In this document: one piece after another, positions 49,891-62,100 of the stretch
How positions within the stretch are numbered: the first letter of the stretch is position 1
Layout of the letters: every line of letters starts with the position of its first letter
Assembly (NCBI RefSeq): GCF_051020955.1
Contig: NC_135018.1
Span: 25,385,271 to 25,449,270, forward strand
Source of the DNA: Megalopta genalis
Taxonomy: Eukaryota; Arthropoda; Insecta; Hymenoptera; Halictidae
Reading direction: 5' to 3'
DNA length: 64,000 nucleotides
The notes under the pieces: generated by a model
The model's database searches: none
The model's input: the letters and a program-made list of their open reading frames with translations, nothing else
What the model was told of the DNA's origin: nothing
Position numbers and translations under genes: made by a program

Positions 49891-52800
49891 GTATGTGCTT
49901 GCGTGAAGCAAAGACCACGTCAGTCCGTGGAATCGCAATCATCCGAGCCAGTAAGAAAAAGTTTCCATTGCATCATCTCGCGCGACGATGCGTAGGTCTT
50001 ATCTACATCGGCTGATCACCTAGGTCAGTCCGGCAATGCATTCGGATGTTGGTGCATAGGCTCGTTACACTGGACACGTGCTCGCACACTCGATCCACGC
50101 AGCCGATTCCGCCGCGACACGTGCACCAATCACACTCGTACACTTTGGTTCAGCCGATTATATCCGTCCAGTAAAGTTCATTGTAGAAATAACCCGAGAC
50201 TGATAACAAAGTATCCGTAACACGTGAGTCGCTTATTGGCGTGCGTGGTTGGCTCGCATACAGAGCAGCGAGCGTTCGTGGTTAATCATCACGTAAACCA
50301 CTGTTAATCAAATTTTATCTTCGATCGTAGTAATAATAATATTGGAGGTCGCCGCGAGAGAAGGGGGCAAAAAATTATGTAAAACTCGGCGTATCGCTAA
50401 TAATTTTCTCGCCACATATTTTTGTCTCTACTACACGTGCGCGCCCGCACACACATTTACGACAATGGGTCTGTGCGGTTTGTGATTGTTTACTTGCAGA
50501 CAATTTATGTTTAATTGTTTAATAGATTTGTTTGTTAATGAAATCGTAGCAGATGTTCGTAGTCCGTGAGCTTTTTTGAACATTATTATACTAACTTTTT
50601 ACCAGCGACGTATAATTTATAATTTATTATTATTAAAGGCAACTTAAATTGTTCCAATTTGTTTGAAAGTCACGATGCACAACCTCCTTGATTACAAAAG
50701 AAAATATACTTTTGCCACATTATAACTAAAAATTGTATTAACAAACAAAATAGTCATTATATGGATTGATTTATGTGACAATTTTTGAATAATGTGAAAA
50801 TTAGTAGGCTCGACTCACCGAAAAATCTGACAGAAAATTTTCTTGACCACAAACGATTCAGATTGAGAAATATTTTCGCACATAAATAAAGGTTGTATTT
50901 ATCAAACATAATTTTACGTTTGAAGCAGCTTAAAAAGGTTACTAAATACAACTGGCAACCGTATCTGGGTTGAAGACTGGATAGAATTATAGCATTTTTG
51001 TTAAAATAGAGACGAATTATTATAAAAGTCAATTAACACTCCCAATTCGCGGTATGCATATAGTCTTGTCTGTCTAATTTACACGTGACTGATAAAACCG
51101 TACAGAAACAAGATGCCCTCGACCACGAGTTTCTGCGATAACAACGAGTAATCTATAAAAACGGAAGATTCCACATTTTAGTGAATCTGCCATAGTTTCG
51201 GAACACCTCCGATCGAAGGCTTTTCTTGATAATATTCTTTTTTGTCCACTTATCTTTACGAGATTTTCATATTTCAGTATATTAAAAAGGATATAAAAAG
51301 GGGAAACAAAAAAGATTGAAATTATTTTTTAAATGTATTGAGTTCTATTCAAAAGAAATCCAAAGGAACTTTTGAATAATGATTAAAAAACTATTTGTTC
51401 ATATTATTTGATTCATGTCTAACTTAATCCATTGTTCCTAAGTTATCGCATTATATTAATCCAAATAGTTTATCTGGCTATGGTTAAAATTGCTCTCGCT
51501 TTTGAATAGTTTCCCTTTTAAATTCTCAACTATTAATCTTCGATTTGAAAAAGACTATCCGTAAATACTATTTGATAGAATACTAATGTAAACGTAATTT
51601 AAATTATGCTAATGGAATTGTAGATTAGATTACTTGCAGCTTGCAAAATGTTAACGATGCCGGAGGTTATCGCTTCTTCTATGATCCTAAATGATTAATA
51701 AAACTGGTAACAAAAATTCCGATATCGGTAATTGTGTAATGTAAATTACGACTGTTTTGCGATAATTTTACCATTTTTCTTTCTTAACGTTTTAATTGAC
51801 TTATGAAACGTTTGCATCATTCATATTTATTTGCTACAAGAAGCTGCTTTGCAATTGCGAACTCCGGCAAATCTTTATAGTTACAACGTATACGAATGAA
51901 CAGGTTTCCCAGGAGAGTGTGTAAATTATTTCGTACAATGCATCCCTTTAAACAGCGTAAATAACATCTACAATTCTTCTATATCTTTACAAACGGAGCC
52001 CCAGTCGAACGACACGACACTAATTATTTTTGGCCTAGATTCGCCAAAAAATGTTTGATAGCAAACACCCGAAGTCCGTAACCTCCCTTTGCTAGTTTTC
52101 GAGATAATCGTGCTTGAAAATTCACTTCGTGAAGCGAAAAAGTTATTTCACATTTTCATCATATGTTAATGGTGCAAAGTTCGGACTTCGATCTGCACAT
52201 GAAATTATTCTTAATAACAGATGAATCTTAACAGTTTCAAATGTTCGGACTTTTTCATCGAGCATACATGAGCTGTGTATTTTATATGAGAGCAGCACAA
52301 ATTATCCGATGCACTGTTCATGAGATCATTTTGTATTGGAATTGTTGGATATTATATCCATTGTTATAAGCAGGTAGCATCAGTCTAATCACTTTTTTTT
52401 TCAAGGAATCGTAGCTTCCGGTGTTATTAAAATTTTCATTGTTTTCGTCGATTAAAACAGTGCCGATGATAGTTAGACTATACATAGATTATATTTAATA
52501 AAAAAAAAAGGCATGACGTTGCAAGTACATTCAAGTGCATCTTGCGAGGTTAGAAATCTCAAAAATTCTCTACCGGGGAAACAATGTCGATTTTTATGTG
52601 TTATAGTTTAAAAAAGGAAGGTAATTCAAAATAATATTTTTATTTTATTTTCATTATAAAGAATCTTTTACTCGCCGAAAGAAATTTTCCTTCCATTTTA
52701 CTCTCCATAAGATTATATATAGATGCAAATTTGCATGAAGATTTGATTATAATTTAATTGATTACCTTAGTTCTAATACCGCGCTATAAATAGGTGTAAT

Positions 52801-54390
52801 AAGGAAATAAAATAAAGATATTATTCAAGGCTCCCGTGTAAGGTTATATGTTAAAACTTTTTCGTTTACCATAGATATCGATTGTAGATACCGTTTCCTT
52901 CAACTGAAATCTGCAATCAAAAGTCAAGGCTATATTTTTGAAGTTAATATGTCTCCGAATATTCAGTCATACAAAATCCAATACTAATACTTCTTGCGAA
53001 TAAATGAACATTTTCTAGAGTACATATGTAACATAAGACATCTCTTGGTGCTAATAGTCATACGTCTTATTACTCCTGCGTCATAATATGTTTGCAGTCA
53101 ATTACGTAAAATTTGCATAGTCACATAAATTATAGCTACATCGTTGCCGTTGACATGAATAATTGATATACAAACAATTTTCAGTATTTATGAAGAGAAT
53201 TTACAGAATGTAATTTAAAAAGCCGTTTTTCAATCATTTGTCGGAAGTCAACGTCCAGTTATACTAGCTTAACGTCTCGATACGGTACTTTTCTAAGATA
53301 ATTAATTATGTTCCAAACTTATCTCGATCCTTTTCTTGGTAAATTAACAAATTGTATTGATGTCATCATTTATTTCTTCGTGGAAAGTGAATCATATCCA
53401 TAAAGTTGAAAGCACTACAGGAAAACTTGTAGAAAAACATTATACAGTCTACGTAAGTATTGAAAAATACTGCGACAGAGTTGAAAAAAATAGGTCTTTT
53501 TTACATTAATTTAAAGACGCAATAAAGAAATGCAAGGCTAGAGTGTATGTTAATACACACAATACATTGACATTGTGATAGCGAAAGTCACAAGTATTGC
53601 AATCGTAAGACGTGTGCATAAATTATTTTGGAATACGCGAGCGTAAAATTGGTACAAGTAACTAGCTACTTGTAGTGAAACAGGACATTTTAACAAGAAA
53701 ATTAAATCAGGTTTGAAATGTGTAAATAATAAATGTTTGACTTCGAAGTTGCAAAGCATTACAGAGAGTTAACACCTCGAGTAACACGTCTTCCAGAAAT
53801 GGAAAACGGAATTGTTTGTCCACGTTTAAAAATGAATGTTTGCGATGGTGTATTCAATGTACATATCTTACATCTTAATAGTCTATTTTCTATTTTATCG
53901 ATACTATCCCTATTGATCGCAAAACGTGTCATCTAATAGAAACGACAAGATGGAATTTATTTCGATTTAATACGGTTCAATATAAAAAAATTAATTCATA
54001 ATTAACAGTTATACCGAATAGCTATGAACTAGCGTATTAGAATAAAAATTAGCGTTTGTTCATAGTTTATTGATTAAAAACTGCTGCATGAGAAAGTGCT
54101 GCAAGATCGACAGGATTCATATTTACAACACGTGCGTGCTTAAAAATTTACGTAAAGGAGAAATTGTCCACAATTATTGGCATTATTATTCGAATAAAAA
54201 ATAGATAGAACAATTTGTTACGGATAACGAATGATTGTTAATCGAACGAAACATTCGGCTATAAAGAATTCATTCGAATAATTATTTTAGATAAATATTT
54301 CTCTCTTTGAAACAATTCGAACAATGTCCAACTGTCTGTTTTTGCGACAGCTGCCGGTGAAAATGTTGAACGACGAATTAAATGGCAGTT
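49891..54390. other. Intergenic DNA with a GC-rich block at 49900-50300
   Basis: The block right of the MITE cluster is GC- and CpG-rich with scattered CACGTG (E-box) motifs and could be regulatory. The rest is AT-rich and holds no gene or transposon that I can support. Confidence 0.4.
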
Positions 54391-55010
54391 AGTCATCGTG
54401 CCGGTAACACGCGTGCGAAATCGCGAGAAGTATAATTGTGGCGCGATTCAGACCGTGTTATGGCTCTATTCATCGTCGTCGAATCGCGTTATTCGCGGCA
54501 CAGCTTCCGGTAAGAGACACCGACAGCCTCCGCTTCGTTCCGTTGAATTCCGCTCGGTCTTTCGTCAAGGATCGCGCGAGTCATTCCGAGTATGTATTAG
54601 CAGGTCTTGCATATACAGACATCGCGAATGCATCACGCACTCGACGTGTGCCCGCTGAGTTCCACGGGATACGCACGCGGGAGCAACGCGTCGATACGAT
54701 ACGGTATAACCGGAGTCGTATGTTCGACTGGTCGTACGATTTCGACGAACACCATTCGCTGGTTTCAGGTGGCGAGAGCAGCAAACCGCGCCGCGATTGG
54801 CTCAGACCATCTCAGCTGAGCTGTAGTACGAGCGACGTCGCAACGTGTCTGATTTAGGCGTCCCTCTATCCAAAGACCGGCTACTATTATCGAAGCCGGC
54901 GCGGCGCCGTTCCCGTCCACGGTCACATACTTGCCGAATCTTTTTCAGTACGATTATTTTAGTCCATTTTTTGATGTCTCTCTCTCTCTCTCTCCCTCTC
55001 CCTCTCTCTG
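54390..55010. other. GC-rich block followed by a CT tract
   Basis: A CpG-rich block with an inverted CCAAT box (CGATTGGCTCAG at about 54794) and a CT-rich tract at about 54977-55010. Overlapping open frames on both strands show no domain. It may be a promoter or enhancer; the direction is not clear. Confidence 0.3.
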
Positions 55011-55150
55011 TAATCCACTCTTTTCCCTTTATCGTTTTCTTTGCATTCGATTTTATATTGCACTAGAAATTAATGTTGAATTTGCCGGCTAAAATGACCA
55101 GCTTTGCATTTTCTGTTTTAAAATTGCTTTAACCATATAGGAAATAATTA

Positions 55151-55289
55151 AATGATTTCTTAGTTCGGTGTCATAATACTACTGAAATTATAGCGAGTTA
55201 TAATTTAAAAACTAAACTATATATATTTAGTTTCTAATTTATAATTCGCTATAATTTCAGCAGTATTATGACTGAACTAAGAAATCATT
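55151..55289. repeat. Near-perfect AT-rich palindrome
   Basis: Arms of about 65 bp: AATGATTTCTTAGTTCGGTG at the left is answered by GAACTAAGAAATCATT at the right, around a CTATATATAT loop. Only a few mismatches. No terminal duplication was recognised. Confidence 0.93.
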
Positions 55290-55293
55290 CAAT

Positions 55294-55564
55294 TCGTCCA
55301 AATATTCCTATTGAATTGTATTAAATCATTTATAGTTTATATATATAAACAATAGAAAAAATATAATAATTAATATAATATAATAATATAATAATAAATA
55401 TAATAATAATTAATATAATATAATAATATAATAATTAATATAATATAATAATATAATAATTAATATAATATAATAATATAATAATAAATATAATAATAAT
55501 TAATATAAATATATATATAAACTATAAATGATTTAATACAATTCAATAAGAATATTTGGACGAT
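55294..55564. repeat. Second inverted repeat enclosing an AT tandem array
   Basis: The left arm 55294-55348 (TCGTCCAAATATTCCTATTG onwards) and right arm 55510-55564 (ending AAGAATATTTGGACGA) are nearly perfectly complementary. The 160-bp loop is an array of TAATATAATAATA-type units. It directly follows the first palindrome. Confidence 0.93.
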
Positions 55565-55869
55565 AGCTTAACGTTGCTAATGATGCTGTCGGAGCAACGA
55601 AAAAATTAATTAGATAAAGAATGCTGAGATGTCTAAATAAATTCAGTCTTGTCATTATTGTCATTCTTATAGAATAACACGCATCAATCAGTCTTTGTGC
55701 CCGGTAGGTAGCTGGAGCTTTGGATGATTTCGTTGTGAATTTTAAACGTATTGTGTTTATAAAGTATATGCAGTCACGGTAGTTATACATATAAACGTAC
55801 GTATGTATGCGAGATTAACAGCGTATTAAAAATGTTTGTTAATAATCTCTCAAGTAGTTTCTCTGAGTA

Positions 55870-56122
55870 TATTTTATTTTATTTTATTTTATTTTATTTT
55901 ATTTTATTTTATTTTATTTTATTTTATTTTATTTTATTTTATTTTATTTTATTTTATTTTATTTTATTTTATTTTATTTTATTTTATTTTATTTTATTTT
56001 ATTTTATTTTATTTTATTTTATTTTATTTTATTTTATTTTATTTTATTTTATTTTATTTTATTTTATTTTATTTTATTTTATTTTATTTTATTTTATTTT
56101 ATTTTATTTTATTTTATTTTAT
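55870..56122. repeat. (ATTTT)n pentanucleotide array, about 50 units
   Basis: About 250 bp of uninterrupted ATTTT units. The long open frames through it (repeating Phe-Ile-Leu-Tyr) are artefacts. Confidence 0.98.
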
Positions 56123-59100
56123 TGCTTTTCATTCATTCGCGTTAATGCAACTGCGGAACGTTGTTGTGAAAAAACGTCTTTACCACATTGTGCAAAAATG
56201 GAGTGATACAAAATTAAGACAACATATTTATCAATATTACGAATAGGAAGTATTAAATTTATTATAGTGATTACTTTTGTAACCATATTACGCCTCGAAC
56301 GAAGCTTAGTGTATTTAATAGCTCGTAATAAAAATAAATTTTCAAGTTTGATCAAATATTGCGTCGTTCATACGTAAGTATTTACATACATCTTACGTGA
56401 TAGTCGAAGTGTTAAAGTTTAATGGAACAACACGAGATGTCGAGCCAAATACGTTTGAGTAGCCAACAACTTCGAACATATTCTGAATTCTAACTTGAGA
56501 TTAGAACTTTGAGATCTTTTCAAAGAGTTGAACTACAAGGTTTTACCAAATAAAATCGAGTTTTGTCACTAGAAAAGAAGAATTCTTGCGCAACGACTAT
56601 AAAAGTAAGTAATATTTATGAATCTTCCGAGAACTGCTTGATAATATACAAATAAAGTTGATATGCGTAGATACATTATTAAGCAACCGAAGAACACTTT
56701 TATACTTATTTAGTGCAGTTAAATTAAATCGTATCTTTGGAACATTTCTGCTTGTGTTTTAATTGTGTATCAAGGACTTAATGAGATTATATAAAACCGT
56801 AGTATGAGTTGAATATTCTTATTTATTTATTTACAACAATTTTTATAAAGTTATACGGTTAAAAAGATGCAATATTCATTCAAAATTTGCTCATTTACAT
56901 CATTTGAGTAAAGTGAAAAAGATCTGTACGTGAAACTAGTTTTCATAGAATAACTTTTCAATTAATGAGCCCGTCCTTTGTGTGAAAATGTGCTTTCTCG
57001 ATATAACGGGTACTATTGTAACCATGCTTCAATTTGAATTAATCGAAATGCAGGAAATATCGGGTCGGGACTAGGTCAACGATATAATAGATATTTCGAA
57101 ACCATTGTCATTGTCACTGTTTCGGGTTAATGCTAGGGACGCTTGCCAAACAGATCGTATCTTTAGGTGACTTTAAACTTAGTGTTCTTCGGATTCGTTT
57201 TAATCGTTGCTTTCGGGAAGGGCGTGTATTAGCTATTACGAAATTATAACAATAGGTTAGAGCAGTTCGTTTATACATATGCATAGGTCACGTTTAAAAT
57301 ATCCAATGAAATAGAGGTTTCGTGCAATTTATGCACATTGAATCCGAATGCATTTGTTTTCAAAATAATTGAAATTCCTATAATCTTGTAACATTCGCTT
57401 TTATCTTATTTTAATGTATTTTATTTGTCTCTAGAACAAAGGGTTTTCACCCGTAAGTACTAAATAAATAAATAAATGAATAAATAACGATGTTCTCGAG
57501 CTTAATAACAATTGATTTCGTCCGTCAGTTTCATAAATTTAGTGCATAAAAGCTGCAGACTACTACATAAATAATCATACATGTATATTCAATATGTATG
57601 TTCACATGTATATATCATATATATCCAAATTGGATCAATAACAATCCGACAGTATATGTAACAATCAATAATATCTAAATCAATCAACATGCGATCTATT
57701 TTATTTCAGTTAAACTACACATTCGTATAAGTAAAACATACTTATTTAACTTTAATGTAATGTTTTTTTCTGCCTAACATCAAAGTATTTTGAAATCCAT
57801 TTGTTTTCTGTTACAGAACAAGTAAATATTATTTCATGCATTCGAAAATAAAACTAAAAATTCAAGTTGGCACTATCTTTTGGCACATTACTAATCTTGC
57901 GAAACAATAAAGCAAGCTCATATTTAGTGATTGTTCCGAGAATCGCAGCAAAGCATTACTGCCATGCATTAGGCATTACAATGATTAGGACATTTCTTCC
58001 CAAAAGGTTAAAGGGCTCCGTGATATTTGCACGAGATACTAATTCCTAACCCTGATGACACATAAATAATATTGTTACTTTTTCACTAACATTTTATGCG
58101 GCTGTACGAATATTCAGTTCAAACATTTTTACAAACGTATCACATTTTATTAATCATTTTTTTATTTGAAACGCGTTACAAATGAAGAAACTTTAGAAGA
58201 AGAAACTTAGACCGTGCGCGTTTATAAAACACGTCTTACGTCAATCAGCTTGATAATTCGAAATTGAAGAAAGTTTGATAATTACATATTTAAACTATGT
58301 GCTTGCTTGCAGTAGAAATGTTGATCTCTATTTTATTTGCATATCCTGAACTTCTTGCAAACGACGCAAGGCAGGAATTTAAACATACAGTAAAGTACGT
58401 GTCAGCGGGCAATTCCCGGTCCGATCTTGTCCGGCCAGGTATTCTTTCACTGATTTGTATTAAAGTGTTCACACTATGTGTGCCATGCATAAATCATTTG
58501 CTGAGTACAAGAGCAAGTATTATTGCTGTAATTTGAAATATAGCCTATCATTGCGCAAAATATATATCAATTCATTTGTTTTAAAGAAACGTTTTGAAGT
58601 ACAAATATACATTCATTACATACGTAATATATGCATGTATCCTTTTACATGAAAAAAAAGATACGAAAAGACAATTTCTATTTTTTCTAACATTAAAAAT
58701 TTCTTTTTTTCACGATAATGCAACTCTGATTACCAATTGATGTTCCACTATAAGTGTACAATGCGGAAGAATGTATAGAGTATTTATATCTAATGTATAT
58801 ATGTGTACATAACATTTCTATATAAGATAGAATATGTTTCTACGTTCGCTTGCTGAGTGCGTCGTTTTCTTTTACGAGAACTTTCGACCGAAACTATAAA
58901 GCTGCTGTGCAGCAACTAGCTCGGTCATCGACCGCTGAGGTTAAACAGTAAAATTAATACTTTCCAGTAAAATGAAACTTGACGTGTTTAATTTTAATCA
59001 CAAACAAAAAAAATGATTAGTTCGTCAATTTTTCAACATATATGCGTGCATACTCGGGGAACCGGTTTTATGTTTCAACGGGAGACAGCGTCTGAATTAG

Positions 59101-62100
59101 TCCGTGCTATTGAGGTTTTGCTGTAATTGTCTTCTTATACGTGTAACGTGAAAGATGCGAAATCCGTCTACAAGTTCCACTATTGTTCCACTTACTTTCG
59201 AAGTTGGACTTTCGAGTATACCGTTTAACATGCGTCCGAATATGTAACCCGAATCCAACGTTATTTTATTTCATTATTTAATTCTGGCAGTCGCAACAAT
59301 TTACATTCGTAGCTTGTTACGATTTTGTGAACAGAAGAATCTAAATTAGCGATTAACTTATTCGTTATTCCATAAATGATTTTACGATCGATGCGTCAAT
59401 TACGGTATGTTAATTCTTGCATATGAATACCGTCTCGATAAAAGCAACCTCATATTTAAAGTTCTTATGCGCGGTTGATGTTCATTTTCTAAAAAATCCG
59501 AAATTTCATTTGCGAATACTTTCTGTATATCATTTTACTTAATACTTGCGCAACCGCGTCGCCGATTTTCATAGTTTCTCAGCAATAAAACGTGCGCACT
59601 TTACTTTCTGAGAAACTGTGCGAACCCGTTTGCTTATCCACAAACCGGCAATTGTTTCGAAACTTTCGAAATTGTGAAACTATGAACGAAGTATTCCGTC
59701 TTTTGAAAGACAAAGACCAGAAGACAGTGTCCGATAGAGATCGGAGTTATCATGAGTTCATCATAGTCATTTGTAACAGAATAAGAACTGACCTGTAATT
59801 TAGAGTTTCCCGTAACTAGGATAGGTATGATCGAAGAACCAAAATGTAAACGCAATTATAAAACCGAGAATTTGAAACACGTTTTATGGCAATGTTTGTT
59901 GTATATGTGACTCGCAAAGGGAAAAATTAATCAAATCACTGCTTACATTGGACTATCAGTTATACTGTTAAATGATCGTGAATCTCGAATAAGGGTCTAT
60001 GTTATATTTCCGAATTTAATAACCTGTTTTATACATAGACCCTTATTCTATCAACAGAACAGACGGAGACCACGTTGATATATTTTATTTGAATATTTTT
60101 TACAATGAGACACAAGAAATCCAACTTCTAAAAACAACTAAAAAATATATATATTATATATATATTATTATAATATATATAATATAATATATTTTTAATT
60201 ATAATATAATAGATTTCAGATTTTAAGTTTTCACTGGTGAGAATGAGAGAGGAAGAGATAGACTTTTGTATGAATATGTCTTTCGCATCGCTCCGAATGC
60301 ATTCACTGCTTTTATTGCAATCGGCGCGATCGATAAATCGGAGCAGTTAGGCTCGGTGAATTATCAATGACCAATGCAGCCGTTAACTGCGCAACCTTGG
60401 CACTGACATTGGTTGTCAGCCTTCGCAAGAGACAAGTTTCCCGATTGTCAGACTCTTATCGCCACGGACAGGTTGTTCGATCGATTCGATATATTGGAAC
60501 GGAACTGCATCTCAATGGCTGGATAATCGGATCCGATGCACTCGCCAGATATTCTTGTCGCGCACTCGAGCGTTCTTTGATCGTCGCTGGATCATGCGGC
60601 GGTCGAGTTCATTCCAAGAGACTTCACGGTCACGAAGTGCTTTCACTTGCTAGATCCACGATTGGCATTGCTATTGCTAATGAAAAATTTAACACCTCGA
60701 CTACCACGTCGATCGTGTTTATAGATAAGGGGAAAAAACGCTGCGTGTTACGATCTTAGAAAGTTTAAGTTTATGCATTTATTGATACAATAGAATTTAC
60801 GTATTTATCGGGAAAAGAATTACGAAAGCTCGAAAAAAATAATGAAATTGAGAAAGTTATGTTAATTTTAAATAGGTTCTACTTTAAACATAGGTCAAAT
60901 ACTGGATGGATAAAATACTTGTTTATCAAAGGAATGGACATTTTGTTTGCCGATACTGAAAAAATTCTTCATCATTCGAACAAATTCATCAAAACATTCG
61001 AACAAGATCATTCTACAAGAATGTTGAATAATAATTAAACTTAGATTGTTATTCTGAATATGTTACTTATTTGTAATTTTTACATAAATAAGTCAACAGT
61101 TCGTAATTTGTCTCGAGGATACAATATGCAAACAGCAATATGCAGAAGCTTAAATTATGAAGATGTATTCAGCACGCTTATTTTCTTCGTAATTGGATCG
61201 GAGTCATGCTATTAAAAATTAATGTAATCGTAATATCTTATGAATAGCAATTGGACTGGCTGTTATATTCTAAAAGCATTTAAAAATTGTTCAAATCGAT
61301 CATTGTGTCATATTTCCATTTGTCTAATTTCTAAATATCTTCGAAATGTCGATTGCAATTGGATTACACTGTTTCCAAAGTGCAATCGATAAACTCTGAT
61401 TGCGACGCATTTTAGCTCGAAGCTATCAGTACTTCGCAGCGAGATATTCTCATGATAATCTGCGGCTGGTCGAGATAATTCGCGATACGATACTGAGAGA
61501 AGTGGAACTAACACTGAATTGCATCATTGGAACAAATGAAAGGGAACGTCGCCACAATTGTCATTATAAAGTTATTTAAAATTCAATTGTATCAGTTTCC
61601 TGGAATAATAGATACATTGTGTCTATTGAAATTTACTAGGTTTATAAGAACTTCTTTGTCGTTCATAATTTCCTATACGAATAGGAAAATTTATATCTAT
61701 TTCGTGTCTGCATTTGTATCTACTTTGTTGTATCTATTTTGTCCCTAATGGTTAAACATCGACAATGATAAAATTGAATTTTATTCCAGGTTAAAAGAAA
61801 TTAATAAAATCCTGAGTATTTTAATAGAGAAATTAACAAATTCTGCAGTGTTATTTAGAATAGCTTTTTAGTTATCAGCGATGAATACAGTTCTACTTTA
61901 GAGATAATGCTCCGTTCTTTCTGTACGTAACAATATTTATAACATACAATTCGTTTTACAATTTACAACGTAGAGTTATCCTCAAGGTAATGCAGAGGCA
62001 CTCGCATTTTATGAACTACATTAAAAGCACCCACGAACAAGCTTTATCCGTGCAGTTTCATACTTTATGAGACATTTTCTCTCAATCTGCAAACGTGATT

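Noticed and set aside
55832..56246. Phe-Ile-Leu-Tyr repeat ORFs of 120-136 residues
   Set aside because: Translation of the ATTTT array, open in several frames because the unit contains no stop in those phases.
60367..60759. 130-codon plus-strand ORF starting with ATG
   Set aside because: It lies in a GC-richer island with few stops by composition; no signal peptide, domain, splice site or neighbour supports it.
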